Source of the DNA: Streptomyces sp. CC208A
Lineage (GTDB): Bacteria > Actinomycetota > Actinomycetes > Streptomycetales > Streptomycetaceae
Direction of reading: 5' to 3'
Assembly (NCBI RefSeq): GCF_030010625.1
Contig: NZ_JASCXN010000004.1
Location: 293,124 to 357,123 of the forward strand
DNA length: 64,000 nt
Below, piece by piece: positions 50,326 to 59,446 of the stretch. Made by a program: the position numbers and the translations under genes. The notes beneath the pieces were generated by a model, which did no database searches, was not told the origin of the DNA, and worked only from the letters and a program-made list of their open reading frames with translations. The stretch's first letter is position 1. The number at the start of each line of letters is the position of its first letter.

Positions 50326-51689
50326 ACTCGCCCTCGGTTCTTGACGTCGGCGTCATTCAGGTCGGCCCGGGAGACGGAGGCGACCGCCTCCGGGTCGAGG
50401 TCGAAGAGTGTCCGCAGCGCGTCGGCGTACCCGGCGCCGCCGGGCTCGCTGGCGAGCTGCTTGACCCGCACGGTCGGGGCGTGCAGGAGCTTGTCGACGA
50501 CGCGGCGCACGGTCTGGGTGATCTCGGCGCGCTGCTTGTCGTCGAGGCCGGGGAGGCGGCCTTCGAGCCGGGCGACCTCGCTGGCCACCACGTCGGCGGC
50601 CATGGTGCGCAGGGCGACCACGGTGGGGGTGATGTGGGCGGCGCGCTGGGCGGCGCCGAAGGCGGCGACCTCGTCGGAGACGAGGGAGCGGACCTGGTCG
50701 ACGTCGGCGGCCATCGGAGCGTCGGCGGAGGCGTCGGCCAGCGACTCGATGTCGACGAAGCGGACGCCCGGGACACGGTGGGCGGCGGCGTCGATGTCGC
50801 GGGGCATGGCGAGGTCGAGCAGGTGCAGGGTCCCGTCGCGGCCTTCGACCGCGGCCTCGACGGCCTCGCCGGTGAGGACGAGTCCGGTGGCGCCGGTGCA
50901 GGAGACGACGATGTCCGCCCGGGGCAGTTCGTCGCCGACGGCAACCATCTCGGCCGCGCGTGCGGCCACACCCGTTCCTCCGGGCTCGGTGAGGATCTCG
51001 GCGAGCCGCTCGGCGCGGGCGAGGGTGCGGTTGGCGATGACGATCTCGGCGACCCCGGCGCGGGCGAGGGTCGCGGCGGCCAGGGAGGACATCGATCCTG
51101 CGCCGATGACGAGGGCGCGCTTGCCCCGCGCCCAGGTCTCGACCTCGTCGGAGGCGTCGTCGCCGGCGGCGAGCTGCTCCAGGCCGAAGGTGACGAGCGA
51201 CTGCCCGGCCCGGTCGATGCCGGTCTCGCTGTGGGCGCGCTTGCCGACCCGCAGGGCCTGCTGGAAGAGGTCGTTGAGGAGCCGTCCCGCGGTGTGGAGG
51301 TCCTGACCGAGGGCGAGGGCGTCCTTGATCTGGCCGAGGATCTGGCCCTCGCCGACGACCATGGAGTCCAGGCCGCAGGCCACCGAGAAGAGGTGGTGGA
51401 CGGCCCGGTCCTCGTAGTGCACGTAGAGGTAGGGGGTGAGCTCCTCCAGGCCGACGCCGCTGTGCTGGGCGAGGAGCGTGGAGAGCTCGGCGACGCCGGC
51501 GTGGAACTTGTCGACGTCCGCGTAGAGCTCGATGCGGTTGCAGGTGGCGAGGACGGTGGCCTCGGCGGCCGGTTCGGCGGCGAGGGTGTCCTGGAGGAGC
51601 TTGGCCTGGGTCTCCGCGGGGAGCGAGGCCCGCTCCAGGACGGAGACGGGGGCGCTGCGGTGGCTCAGGCCGACGACGAGGAGGCTCAT
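50322..51689 (-). CDS. hemA: Glutamyl-tRNA reductase
   Basis: A 455-residue HemA. The catalytic Cys is Cys 50 in VLATCNRIELY. Later ALVIGAGSMSSLAAATLARAGV is the NADPH-binding fold and the C-terminus is the dimerisation helix. It reduces glutamyl-tRNA to glutamate-1-semialdehyde, the first step of C5-pathway heme synthesis. It overlaps the rex stop by 4 bp. Confidence 0.95.
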   Translation of the reverse strand: MSLLVVGLSHRSAPVSVLERASLPAETQAKLLQDTLAAEPAAEATVLATCNRIELYADVDKFHAGVAELSTLLAQHSGVGLEELTPYLYVHYEDRAVHHLFSVACGLDSMVVGEGQILGQIKDALALGQDLHTAGRLLNDLFQQALRVGKRAHSETGIDRAGQSLVTFGLEQLAAGDDASDEVETWARGKRALVIGAGSMSSLAAATLARAGVAEIVIANRTLARAERLAEILTEPGGTGVAARAAEMVAVGDELPRADIVVSCTGATGLVLTGEAVEAAVEGRDGTLHLLDLAMPRDIDAAAHRVPGVRFVDIESLADASADAPMAADVDQVRSLVSDEVAAFGAAQRAAHITPTVVALRTMAADVVASEVARLEGRLPGLDDKQRAEITQTVRRVVDKLLHAPTVRVKQLASEPGGAGYADALRTLFDLDPEAVASVSRADLNDADVKNRGRV

Positions 51690-52474
51690 GCGGGCATCAC
51701 CGCGGGGACGTCCCCGTCGGGTCCCTTGCGGCCGCTGTCGGCGGCGGTACGGGTGGCGGCCTGCGGCACCGCGGGGGGCACGGGCTGCGGGGCGGTCTCG
51801 TCGCCCGGCTCCTCGCCGGCCTTGCGCTGCTCGTGGAAGGCGAGGATCTGCAGCTCGATGGAGAGGTCGACCTTGCGCACGTCGACGCCGTCGGGGACGG
51901 AGAGGACGGTGGGGGCGAAGTTGAGGATGGAGGTGACGCCGGCGGCGACGAGGCGGTCGCAGACCTGCTGGGCGACGCCCGCGGGGGTCGCGATGACGCC
52001 GATGGAGACGCCGTCCTCGGCGATGATCTTCTCCAGGTCGTCGCTGTGCTGGACGGGGATCCCGGCGACCGGCTTGCCGGTCATGGCGGGGTCGGCGTCG
52101 ATGAGCGCGGCGACGCGGAAGCCACGGGAGGCGAAGCCGCCGTATCCGGCGAGCGCGGCGCCGAGGTTACCGATGCCGACGATCACGACGGGCCAGTCCT
52201 GGGTCAGGCCGAGCTCGCGGGAGATCTGGTAGACGAGGTACTCGACGTCGTAGCCGACACCGCGGGTGCCGTACGAGCCGAGGTAGCTGAAGTCCTTGCG
52301 CAGCTTGGCGGAGTTGACGCCGGCCGCGGCCGCGAGCTCCTCCGAGGAGACCGTGGGTACGGAGCGCTCCGACAGCGCGGTCAGGGCGCGCAGATACAGC
52401 GGAAGGCGGGCGACGGTGGCCTCGGGAATTCCTCGGCTACGGGTCGCCGGTCGGTGAGTTCGGCCAGTTGCCAC
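51686..52474 (-). CDS. rex: Redox-sensing transcriptional repressor Rex
   Basis: A 262-residue Rex. N-terminal winged helix: ARLPLYLRALTALSERSVPTVSSEELAAAAGVNSAKLRKDFSYLG. The NADH-binding Rossmann domain has VVIVGIGNLGAALAGYGGF. Rex binds DNA when NADH is low and releases it when NADH/NAD rises. In S. coelicolor it controls its own rex-hemACD operon and cytochrome bd. The GTG at 52474 has AGGAG 6 nt upstream and gives the known VATGRTHRPATRSRG start. A near-perfect Rex operator lies upstream. The C-terminal tail after residue 225 is Pro/Ala-rich. Confidence 0.95.
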   Translation of the reverse strand: MATGRTHRPATRSRGIPEATVARLPLYLRALTALSERSVPTVSSEELAAAAGVNSAKLRKDFSYLGSYGTRGVGYDVEYLVYQISRELGLTQDWPVVIVGIGNLGAALAGYGGFASRGFRVAALIDADPAMTGKPVAGIPVQHSDDLEKIIAEDGVSIGVIATPAGVAQQVCDRLVAAGVTSILNFAPTVLSVPDGVDVRKVDLSIELQILAFHEQRKAGEEPGDETAPQPVPPAVPQAATRTAADSGRKGPDGDVPAVMPA

Positions 52475-52539
52475 GGTGCTCCTGCGGGATGAGCGGGGCT
52501 GCAGGCGGCCATGCGTCCCAGGACCGCCCCGTCGAATGC

Positions 52540-52568
52540 AGGCTATGTCTTTGTGAACGCGTGCACAA
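52540..52568 (-). promoter_or_regulatory. rex promoter with Rex operator (ROP)
   Basis: TTGTGAACGCGTGCACAA (52551-52568) matches the Rex operator TTGTGAACGCGTTCACAA with one change. On the minus strand -35 TTGTGC (52568-52563), 17-bp spacer and -10 TAGCCT (52545-52540) form a promoter that the operator covers. This explains autoregulation of rex-hemACD. Confidence 0.8.
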
Positions 52569-52746
52569 AGATGGTGTCCGTTTTGTCTGGCCAAAGTGAC
52601 CGGGGTCACGCGGCTGGTTCTCGCCGATACGGAACCGCCGGGCGGCGGGACGCGTTGAAATCCCGAAGGGGGCAAAGCCGCACACACTCCTCACGACGTG
52701 ACCCCCGAATGCCAACAAAACGTCCACGATGGTAACCGGCTTTCGG

Positions 52747-53028
52747 TCACGCCCCCAGTTCGCGCCGGAGCCGCCCGGCGTCCACCCGCCAGAAGGTGTG
52801 CTGTTCGCCGTCGACCAGGACGACCGGGATCTGCTCCCAGTACTCCTGGTACAGCGCCTCGTCCTGGAGGATGTCCCTCTCCTCCCAGCGCGCCCCGGTC
52901 TCGGCACAGACGGCCTCGATCACCGCGCGGGCGTCGTCGCAGAGATGGCACCCCGGCTTCCCGATCAGCGTCACGGTCCGCGCGGCCGGGCCCTTCGCCG
53001 CGTCCTTCTTCTTCGTACGTCCGAACAT
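52747..53028 (-). CDS. Glutaredoxin-like (DUF836) family protein
   Basis: About 93 residues. [23 protein letters not shown] has a CxxC redox pair (CHLC), and [22 protein letters not shown] is the cis-Pro and GSH-contact half. Small thioredoxin-fold proteins of this type reduce disulfides with glutathione, mycothiol or an unknown thiol. ATG 53028 is chosen (MFGRTKKKD); ATG 53037 adds three residues. It is upstream of rex with the Rex region between. Confidence 0.8.
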   Translation of the reverse strand: MFGRTKKKDAAKGPAARTVTLIGKPGCHLCDDARAVIEAVCAETGARWEERDILQDEALYQEYWEQIPVVLVDGEQHTFWRVDAGRLRRELGA

Positions 53029-53207
53029 GCCGCCCATTGTCCCGCCCGGCCACGGAAGAGCCCCGCACCAGAGGAGTCCGCCACAAGAGGGCCCTGCCAC
53101 AAGAGCCCTGCGACAAGAGACCCCCGTCACAGGAGGGACCCGCACTGTTCACACCACGGCATCCTCACGAGTCGGGAAGGGCCGAACGGACTGGCTATGC
53201 TCCAGAC

Positions 53208-54176
53208 ATGGCCGCTCCTGGATGGCTCACCCCCCGTAGGCGCTCCGCCACCGCGCGCAGCGTCCTCGCAGGCGAGGCCGCCGCCGAGGCGGCCCGCAAG
53301 ACCTCCCTCCAGCTGGAACAGGAGAGGGAGGAGGAGGCCGCCGCCCTCGAAGCGGCGAAGGCCGCCGAAACCGCGCCGGAGGAAGTGGAGTTCCCCGTCG
53401 TCGGCGACGTGCGGGCCGCCGCCTTCTTCGACCTCGACAACACCGTGATGCAGGGCGCCGCGATCTTCCACTTCGGCCGCGGCCTGTACAAGCGGAAGTT
53501 CTTCCAGCGCCGCGAACTCGCCCGTTTCGCCTGGGCGCAGATCTGGTTCCGGCTGGCCGGCGTCGAGGACCCGGAGCACATGCAGGAGGCCCGCGACAGC
53601 GCGCTCTCCATCGTCAAGGGCCACCGCGTCTCCGAACTGATGTCGATCGGCGAGGAGATCTACGACGAGTACATGGCCGACCGGATCTGGCCGGGCACCC
53701 GCGCCCTGGCCCAGGCCCACCTCGACGCGGGCCAGAAGGTGTGGCTGGTGACGGCCGCCCCGGTCGAGACGGCCACGATCATCGCCCGCCGCCTCGGCCT
53801 CACCGGCGCGCTCGGCACGGTCGCCGAGTCGGTCGACGGCGTCTACACGGGCCGACTGGTCGGCGAGCTGCTGCACGGCCCGGCCAAGGCCGAGGCGGTA
53901 CGGGCGCTGGCCGCCGCCGAGGGCCTGGACCTCGCCCGCTGCGCCGCGTACAGCGACTCGCACAACGACATCCCGATGCTCTCGCTCGTCGGCCACCCGT
54001 ACGCGATCAACCCGGACACCAAGCTGCGCAGGCACGCCCGGGACCGGGACTGGCGGCTGCGGGACTACCGGACCGGCCGCAAGGCCGCCAAGATCGGCAT
54101 CCCGGCCGCCGCGGGGCTCGGCGCCGTCGCCGGCGGCACCGCCGCCGCGGTCGCCCTCCACCGCCGCCGCCGCTGA
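53208..54176 (+). CDS. HAD-superfamily phosphatase (SerB-like, IB type)
   Basis: A 322-residue protein. An N-terminal segment of about 60 residues is Ala/Glu/Arg-rich, probably a coiled coil. Then [22 protein letters not shown] carries the DxDx(T/V) nucleophile motif, and [19 protein letters not shown] and [15 protein letters not shown] carry the Lys and Asp motifs of the HAD-IB family. C-terminal TM-like Ala/Gly helix ([19 protein letters not shown]) may anchor it. Relatives in actinomycetes act on phosphoserine or sugar phosphates. ATG 53208 gives [13 protein letters not shown]. Confidence 0.82.
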   Translation: MAAPGWLTPRRRSATARSVLAGEAAAEAARKTSLQLEQEREEEAAALEAAKAAETAPEEVEFPVVGDVRAAAFFDLDNTVMQGAAIFHFGRGLYKRKFFQRRELARFAWAQIWFRLAGVEDPEHMQEARDSALSIVKGHRVSELMSIGEEIYDEYMADRIWPGTRALAQAHLDAGQKVWLVTAAPVETATIIARRLGLTGALGTVAESVDGVYTGRLVGELLHGPAKAEAVRALAAAEGLDLARCAAYSDSHNDIPMLSLVGHPYAINPDTKLRRHARDRDWRLRDYRTGRKAAKIGIPAAAGLGAVAGGTAAAVALHRRRR

Positions 54177-54695
54177 CCGGGCCCCGTACGGAACCCGCGG
54201 AACGGTCCTCCGTACGGAACCTCCGGAACAGCCCTCCGTAGGGGGCCACCCGCCCGTCCGTACCCGAACTCCCCCGCGCCTCCTGCGCGCCACGCCCGTG
54301 CGGATACGTTTCGGCTGCGATCACCTGCGACAACCACGGACCACGGGGGCTCACCCGTCCGTGGTCGAACAGCCCCGCACACCTCGACTCCCGGGCATTC
54401 CCGCGCCCTTACCCAGGAGCGGCCCCGATCACTCCCCCTTACCGCACATGAGCACAACGCAACGCCGACGCAGTCACACTCGGAAGACACTCGATCAATA
54501 ACCGGTCACCAAGTGCGACTTGATACGACTGCAAGCGGTAACGGAACCGACGTAATCGATGATTTGAGCAACTCGGTGTAGCGCTGCCTGTACGAAGCGT
54601 TATTCTCCTCAGACGCACAGCGGAACCCTCACGTCGCCACCACGAGTGAACGGATCCGCATTGCACGTGATGGAAGCTCTGCCTCTGGGAGTCCC
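54177..54695. other. Noncoding region upstream of bldN
   Basis: 519 bp with no credible gene. It begins with a 26-bp tandem repeat (54184-54245), then GC-rich sequence and, nearer bldN (about 54480-54620), an unusually A/T-rich stretch, as expected for a regulated promoter region. A CAAGT-GCG-ACTTG dyad lies near 54511-54523. I could not pick one promoter with confidence. bldN of Streptomyces is known to be repressed by BldD, but I see no clear BldD box. Confidence 0.5.
54184..54245. repeat. 26-bp tandem repeat, about 2.3 copies
   Basis: Copies at 54184-54209 and 54210-54235, sharing CCGTACGGAACC and CGGAAC, followed by a partial CCGTA copy at 54236. It lies just after the HAD phosphatase stop and may act as a weak terminator with CCGTACGG dyads. 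Confidence 0.6.
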
Positions 54696-55481
54696 GTGTA
54701 CCCACACGTCGGGGTTGACGCCTCGGGCCTGGCTACGCTGCGCGCAACGGTCCTCGACCACTTGCGTGGCTTCGTCCCCACCGCGTACGTCGGTCCTGCC
54801 TTCGCCTTCGCCGCACCGGCACCCGTCGGTCCTTGCTATGCCCTGGCCGACGGCGGCGCCGCCGTCGGCAGACGGAGCGCGCGCGGGGGCGCCGGGAGCC
54901 CGGCCACCGCCCGACGCCCCACCGCCGACAGCGACAGCGCCCGCATGATGGACCTGGTCGAACGTGCCCAGGCCGGCGAGGCCGAGGCCTTCGGCAGGCT
55001 GTACGACCAGTACAGCGACACCGTCTACCGCTACATCTACTACCGCGTCGGCGGGAAGGCGACGGCGGAGGACCTCACCAGTGAGACGTTCCTGCGCGCC
55101 CTGCGCCGGATCTCCACCTTCACCTGGCAGGGCCGCGACTTCGGCGCCTGGCTCGTCACCATCGCCCGCAACCTGGTCGCCGACCACTTCAAGTCCAGCC
55201 GCTTCCGCCTCGAAGTCACCACCGGCGAGATGCTCGACGCCAACGAGGTCGAGCGCAGTCCGGAGGACTCCGTCCTCGAGTCCCTCTCCAACGCCGCGCT
55301 TCTCGACGCCGTCCGCCGCCTCAATCCCCAGCAGCAGGAGTGCGTCACCCTCCGCTTCCTCCAGGGCCTGTCGGTCGCCGAGACCGCGCGGGTCATGGGG
55401 AAGAACGAGGGCGCCATCAAGACCCTCCAGTACCGGGCCGTCCGCACCCTGGCCCGGCTCCTCCCCGAGGACGCCCGCTAG
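54696..55481 (+). CDS. bldN: Developmental ECF sigma factor BldN with N-terminal pro-domain
   Basis: A 261-residue sigma factor. Residues 1-84 (MYPHVGVDASGLATLRATVL... to DSDSAR) are not part of the sigma core and match the pro-sequence of BldN, removed proteolytically in S. coelicolor. Region 2 starts about residue 85 (MMDLVERAQAGEAEAFGRLYDQYSDTVYRY), region 4 ends with LRFLQGLSVAETARVMGKNEGAIKTLQYRAVRTLARLL. BldN drives aerial-mycelium genes (chaplins, rodlins). GGGAG lies 5-6 nt before the GTG at 54696. It is immediately upstream of rsbN. Confidence 0.95.
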   Translation: MYPHVGVDASGLATLRATVLDHLRGFVPTAYVGPAFAFAAPAPVGPCYALADGGAAVGRRSARGGAGSPATARRPTADSDSARMMDLVERAQAGEAEAFGRLYDQYSDTVYRYIYYRVGGKATAEDLTSETFLRALRRISTFTWQGRDFGAWLVTIARNLVADHFKSSRFRLEVTTGEMLDANEVERSPEDSVLESLSNAALLDAVRRLNPQQQECVTLRFLQGLSVAETARVMGKNEGAIKTLQYRAVRTLARLLPEDAR

Positions 55482-55816
55482 CCCCGGGCCGCCGACCGCC
55501 GCCGCTCCCCCCACCCCTCCCTGTCCCCCACCCCCACTCATCCCCTTGCTGCCACGTGTCCCCGTGCCCCTTTTCACCTCCCCCCACGCCACCACTGCCC
55601 GTCCCAAATCACAGTCGGTGACGCATCGATGACGCACTGGTCCGATCATCTTTCGCGCGTAACCCAAGTGCCGCGCCGCTCGTTGTGCGAAATGCAGGCT
55701 CCCTGTGGTCACGCCCTGCCCGCAGACACTCACTCGTCCGTGTGGATCTGCTCAAGTCGGGCAACCTTCCGGACCCCTGGGGGAGTCGACCGTCATGACG
55801 AGAGGAGGTGCCGCCA
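55482..55816 (+). other. bldN-rsbN intergenic region with candidate sigma-BldN promoter
   Basis: 335 bp without a gene. At 55658-55663 is CGTAAC and at 55681-55686 CGTTGT, 17 bp apart. I recall BldN-dependent promoters as CGTAAC then CGTT-type -10 with about 16 bp between, so this is a fitting promoter for rsbN. The rest is C/T-rich on the plus strand with no strong hairpin. Confidence 0.5.
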
Positions 55817-57082
55817 GTGATCGCGAACGTGCACCGGCGGGCGAACGCCTTCGCCCAGGCCCTGGAGGACCGGACGCCCGAGGGCGAGGCGGCCGACCGG
55901 CCGGACGCCCCGGCCGACACGGGCGACCAGGGACGGCTGTTGGCCTTGGCGAGCGGTCTCGGCGAACTGCCGAAGCCGGAGCTCGACCCCGAGGTCAAGG
56001 TGGTGCAGCGAGCCCAGCTCGTCGCCGCCATGGAGGCGATGTTCGCCCAGGGGACGGCCGCCGCAGGCCCCGCCGTCCCGGAGCAGCGGACCACACGGGG
56101 TGCCCACCGGGCCTCCCCCCTGCGGAAACTCCGCCCCCGCTCCCGCTGGAGCAAGGGACTCGCCGCGGGCGGCCTCACGGTCGGCGTGGCGGCCGGGGCC
56201 TTCGGCGGAGTCGCCGCCGCCAGCTCCGACGCCCTCCCCGGTGACTCGCTCTACGGACTCAAACGGGGCATGGAGGACCTCAAGCTCGGCATGGCCGACG
56301 ACGACGCCGACCGCGGGGACATCTACCTCGACCAGGCGTCCACCCGGCTCAGCGAGGCCCGCCGGCTCATGGAGCGCGCCCGCTCCGGCGAGCTCGACCA
56401 CGAGTCCCTCACCGAGATCCGCCGCGCCCTCGGCGGGATGAAGCACGACGCCGAGGAAGGCCACCGGCTGCTCCGCCAGGCCTACGAGCGGGACGGCGAG
56501 ATCGCCCCCATGGCCCGGCTCAACTCCTTCGCCCAGGCCCACCGCGACACCTGGCACGGCCTGCGCGACCGCCTCCCCGTCCAGCTCGCCGACGTCGGCG
56601 AAGAGGTCACCGACGTCTTCGACGCCATAGACCAGGAGGTCGAGCCGCTCCAGTCCCTGCTGCCCCGCACCCTCGACAAGGGCGCGGCCGAGACCGGCGG
56701 CTCCAGCAGCAGCCCCACCGCCCCGCGGCACCAGCAGGGCACGACCACTCAGCAGCCCCCTGCCGCCCAGGACGACCCCACCCAGGGCAGCCACCCCGCC
56801 GCCACCCCCGGCCCCTCCGGTACCCACCAGAGCACCGGCACGGGCGGCGACACAGGTACCGGCACCGGCACCACCCCGAGCCCGGGCGCCGACACCACCA
56901 CCGCCCCGACGGAGGACGGCCTCCTCGGCGGCAACACCGGCGGCCTGCTGCCGTCCCCGACGGGCACGCCCACCGCGCCCTCGGCCGAGGAGGTGACGCC
57001 CACACCCCCGGACGTCACCATCCCACCCCTCCTGCCGGGCCTCCTTCCGGGTCTCGGCATCGACAGCGAGGACGCGCACTGA
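55817..57082 (+). CDS. rsbN: Anti-sigma factor RsbN (DUF5667)
   Basis: A 421-residue single-pass membrane protein. The N-terminal cytoplasmic part (residues 1-110) is the sigma-binding half, with VIANVHRRANAFAQALE. A membrane segment lies near 114-136 (LAAGGLTVGVAAGAFGGVAAA). A DUF5667-type domain follows (residues about 137-235, ASSDALPGDSLYGLKRGMEDLKL), then a Thr/Pro/Gly-rich tail and a Pro/Leu-rich end. RsbN is the cognate anti-sigma factor of BldN. AGGAGG is 8 nt before the GTG at 55817; GTG 55808 is too close. Confidence 0.9.
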   Translation: MIANVHRRANAFAQALEDRTPEGEAADRPDAPADTGDQGRLLALASGLGELPKPELDPEVKVVQRAQLVAAMEAMFAQGTAAAGPAVPEQRTTRGAHRASPLRKLRPRSRWSKGLAAGGLTVGVAAGAFGGVAAASSDALPGDSLYGLKRGMEDLKLGMADDDADRGDIYLDQASTRLSEARRLMERARSGELDHESLTEIRRALGGMKHDAEEGHRLLRQAYERDGEIAPMARLNSFAQAHRDTWHGLRDRLPVQLADVGEEVTDVFDAIDQEVEPLQSLLPRTLDKGAAETGGSSSSPTAPRHQQGTTTQQPPAAQDDPTQGSHPAATPGPSGTHQSTGTGGDTGTGTGTTPSPGADTTTAPTEDGLLGGNTGGLLPSPTGTPTAPSAEEVTPTPPDVTIPPLLPGLLPGLGIDSEDAH

Positions 57083-57086
57083 CGTG

Positions 57087-57118
57087 AAGGGGCGCCCCCA
57101 CAGCCGGGGGCGCCCCTT
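57087..57118. terminator. Bidirectional terminator after rsbN
   Basis: AAGGGGCGCCCCC, 6-nt loop, GGGGGCGCCCCTT: perfect 13-bp stem 5 bp after the rsbN stop, with CTTCTTCG after it on the plus strand; convergent with the acyltransferase gene. Confidence 0.75.
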
Positions 57119-57123
57119 CTTCG

Positions 57124-57151
57124 TCGCAAAGCTCCAGTCGCAAAGCTCCAG
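57124..57151. repeat. 14-bp tandem duplication
   Basis: TCGCAAAGCTCCAG occurs at 57124-57137 and again at 57138-57151, exact. It lies between the terminator and the acyltransferase stop and looks like a recent slippage or duplication. Confidence 0.7.
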
Positions 57152-57156
57152 AAGGT

Positions 57157-58176
57157 CTAGAAGAACACCGACCTCCGCTGCACCAGCAACTTGTACAGCG
57201 TGTGCTGGATCTGCTCCCGCACCTGGTCCGTCAGGTTGAACATCAGCATCGGGTCCTCCGCCGCCTCCGGCGGGTACGAGTCCGTCGGGATCGGCTCGCC
57301 GAACTGGATCGTCCACTTCGTCGGCAGCGGCAGCATCCCCAGCGGCCCCAGCCACGGAAAGGTCGGCGTGATCGGCACGTACGGCAGCCCGAGGAGCCGC
57401 GCCAGCGTCTTCGCGTTCCCGACCATCGGATAGATCTCCTCGGCGCCCACGATCGAGCACGGCACGATCGGCACTCCCGCCCGCAGCGCCGTCGAGACGA
57501 ACCCGCCCCGGCCGAACCGCTGGAGCTTGTACCGCTCCGAGAACGGCTTCCCGATCCCCTTGAAGCCCTCCGGCATCACCCCGACGACCTCACCGGCCCG
57601 CAGCAGCCGCTCCGCGTCCTCCGCGCACGCCAGCGTGTGCCCCGCCTTCCTGGCCAGTTCGTTGACCACCGGCAGCACGAAGACCAGGTCCGCCGCGAGC
57701 AGCCGCAGGTGCCGGCCCGCCGGGTGGTGGTCGTGCACCGCGACCTGCATCATCAGCCCGTCCAGCGGCAGCGTCCCCGAATGGTTGGCGACGATCAGCG
57801 CGCCACCCTTCTCCGGGATGTTCTCGACGCCCTTCACCTCCACCCGGAAGTACTTCTCGTACAGCGGGCGCAGCAGCGACATCAGCACCTGGTCGGTCAG
57901 CTCGGCGTCGTAACCGAACTCGTCGACCTCGTACTCGCCCGTGACCCGTCGCCGCAGGAACGCGAGCCCGCCCGCGAGCCGCCGTTCCCAGGCCGCCCGC
58001 CCGGCACCCTCCCCCGCGGCGGGCCGCTCCCCGGCGGCGGGTTCCTCCTCCCGCGCGCCCGGCAGCGCCCGTACCGCCGCCCCGGGCCCTGGACCGGACG
58101 GCTCCTCGGGCCGGGCCGGCCGCCGCCGGGCCCGCGAACGGTCGTCGTCGAAGGGAATCACCTTGGCGTCCGCCAT
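57157..58176 (-). CDS. Lysophospholipid acyltransferase family protein
   Basis: A 339-residue protein. Residues 1-65 are Arg/Pro/Glu-rich and disordered. ALIVANHSGTLPLDG (His 132, Asp 139) is the acyltransferase catalytic motif, with six residues between His and Asp, more than the classical four. EGFKGIGKPFSERYKLQRFGRGGF and PIVPCSIVGAEEIYPMVG are the acceptor-side motifs. It should acylate a glycerophospholipid or similar. It is 13 bp downstream of the epimerase stop in the same direction. Confidence 0.82.
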   Translation of the reverse strand: MADAKVIPFDDDRSRARRRPARPEEPSGPGPGAAVRALPGAREEEPAAGERPAAGEGAGRAAWERRLAGGLAFLRRRVTGEYEVDEFGYDAELTDQVLMSLLRPLYEKYFRVEVKGVENIPEKGGALIVANHSGTLPLDGLMMQVAVHDHHPAGRHLRLLAADLVFVLPVVNELARKAGHTLACAEDAERLLRAGEVVGVMPEGFKGIGKPFSERYKLQRFGRGGFVSTALRAGVPIVPCSIVGAEEIYPMVGNAKTLARLLGLPYVPITPTFPWLGPLGMLPLPTKWTIQFGEPIPTDSYPPEAAEDPMLMFNLTDQVREQIQHTLYKLLVQRRSVFF

Positions 58177-58189
58177 CAGTCAGCGCTCC

Positions 58190-59251
58190 TCAGGCACCAT
58201 CAGGGGAAGGGACCGGATCCGCGTCCGGGACGAGCCGGCCGGCCAGCCGGTCCACCGCCCCCGCCAGCACGTGCGGCGGCAGCAGGCCCGGCCCCCGGCT
58301 CGCCGCGAAGTCCGCGAACGCCTCCGCCGTCGAGTACCGCGGCCAGAAGCCCAGGACCTCCCGCATCTGCGCGGTCGAGACGACCCGCCCGTGCGTGAGG
58401 AGCCGGATCTGCTCGGGCGCGAAGTCGGTCAGCCCCACCGTCCGCAGCGCCGACCCCACCCAGGTCACCGCCGGCAGCAGCACCGGCACCGTCGGCCGCC
58501 CCAGGCGCCGCGCGCACTGCGAGAGCAGCAGCACCCCGTCACCGGCCACGTTGAAGGTCCCGCTGTTCAGCGAGGACCGGCGCGGCTCGTGCGCCACCAG
58601 GCGCAGCACGTCGATCACGTCGTCCTCGTGGACGAACTGCAGCCGCGGGTCGTAGCCCAGGACCGTCGGCAGCACCGGCAGCGACAGGTACTCGGTCAGC
58701 GGCGACTCCACCCGCGGTCCCAGGATGTTCGCGAACCGCAGCACGCACACCGCCACGTCCGGCCGCCGCCGGGCGAAGCCCCGTACGTACCCCTCGACCT
58801 CGACGGCGTCCTTCGCGAAACCTCCGCTCGGCAGCGACTTCGCCGAGGTCGTCTCGGTGAAGACCGCCGGGTCGCGGGGCGCGGAGCCGTACACGGTCGT
58901 ACTGGACTTCACCACGAGCCGCCCGATCCGCGGCGACTTCTGGCAGGCCCCCAGGAGCTGCATGGTGCCGATGACGTTGGTCTCCTTGACCGACGTCCGG
59001 CCGCCCGCGCCCAGCGCCGTCCCCGTCACGTCGAGGTGCACCACCGTGTCCACCTCGTGCTCCGCGAGCACCTTGGCGATGGCGGGCCGGCGGATGTCCG
59101 CCCGGACGAACACGGCCTCCCCCAGCGGATGCGCGGGCTCGACCGCGTCCACCGCCACCACCCGCTCCACCTCCGGATCCCGCTGGATCCGCCGCACGAA
59201 GCGGCCCCCCAGATGCCGGGCGGCACCGGTGACGAGCACGACCTTGCCCAA
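58190..59251 (-). CDS. NAD-dependent epimerase/dehydratase family protein
   Basis: A 353-residue extended SDR. GKVVLVTGAARHLGGRFVRRI (residues 2-22) has the GxxGxxG-like NAD loop (GAARHLGG). VVVHLDVTGTALGAGG and KSSTTVYGSAPRD follow, but the YxxxK catalytic pair is not evident, so it may be a non-catalytic or altered relative. A TTG start at 59251 is used (LGKVVLVTG); no ATG or GTG fits. It lies upstream of the acyltransferase and downstream of the bS22 gene. Confidence 0.75.
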   Translation of the reverse strand: MGKVVLVTGAARHLGGRFVRRIQRDPEVERVVAVDAVEPAHPLGEAVFVRADIRRPAIAKVLAEHEVDTVVHLDVTGTALGAGGRTSVKETNVIGTMQLLGACQKSPRIGRLVVKSSTTVYGSAPRDPAVFTETTSAKSLPSGGFAKDAVEVEGYVRGFARRRPDVAVCVLRFANILGPRVESPLTEYLSLPVLPTVLGYDPRLQFVHEDDVIDVLRLVAHEPRRSSLNSGTFNVAGDGVLLLSQCARRLGRPTVPVLLPAVTWVGSALRTVGLTDFAPEQIRLLTHGRVVSTAQMREVLGFWPRYSTAEAFADFAASRGPGLLPPHVLAGAVDRLAGRLVPDADPVPSPDGA

Positions 59252-59336
59252 GATCAGCGCCTTCCGTCCGAACTGCGTCCGTCTTCCGTCCGTCTTCCGT
59301 AGCCGCCACCGTAGCGCCTGGGGATTTCGGCGCAAT

Positions 59337-59375
59337 GAAAACGTGGCCCCTCACCGAGGACGGTGAAGGGCCACG
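59337..59375 (-). terminator. Rho-independent terminator of the bS22 gene
   Basis: CGTGGCCC, one unpaired C, TCACCG, loop AGGA, CGGTGA, unpaired A, GGGCCACG. On the minus strand it is followed by TTTT (59341-59338). It lies 72 bp after the bS22 stop. Confidence 0.7.
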
Positions 59376-59446
59376 CCTTGTCGCGCACGTGCCGAGCATG
59401 TTGCCGAGCACGTGTCACGCACGGAAGCCGCTCTCGCGGCCGCCGC

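Noticed and set aside
54480..54640. Clear BldD-binding box upstream of bldN
   Set aside because: The A/T-rich stretch is suggestive, but no site with both AGTNA-type half-sites at fitting spacing was found, so I do not call one.
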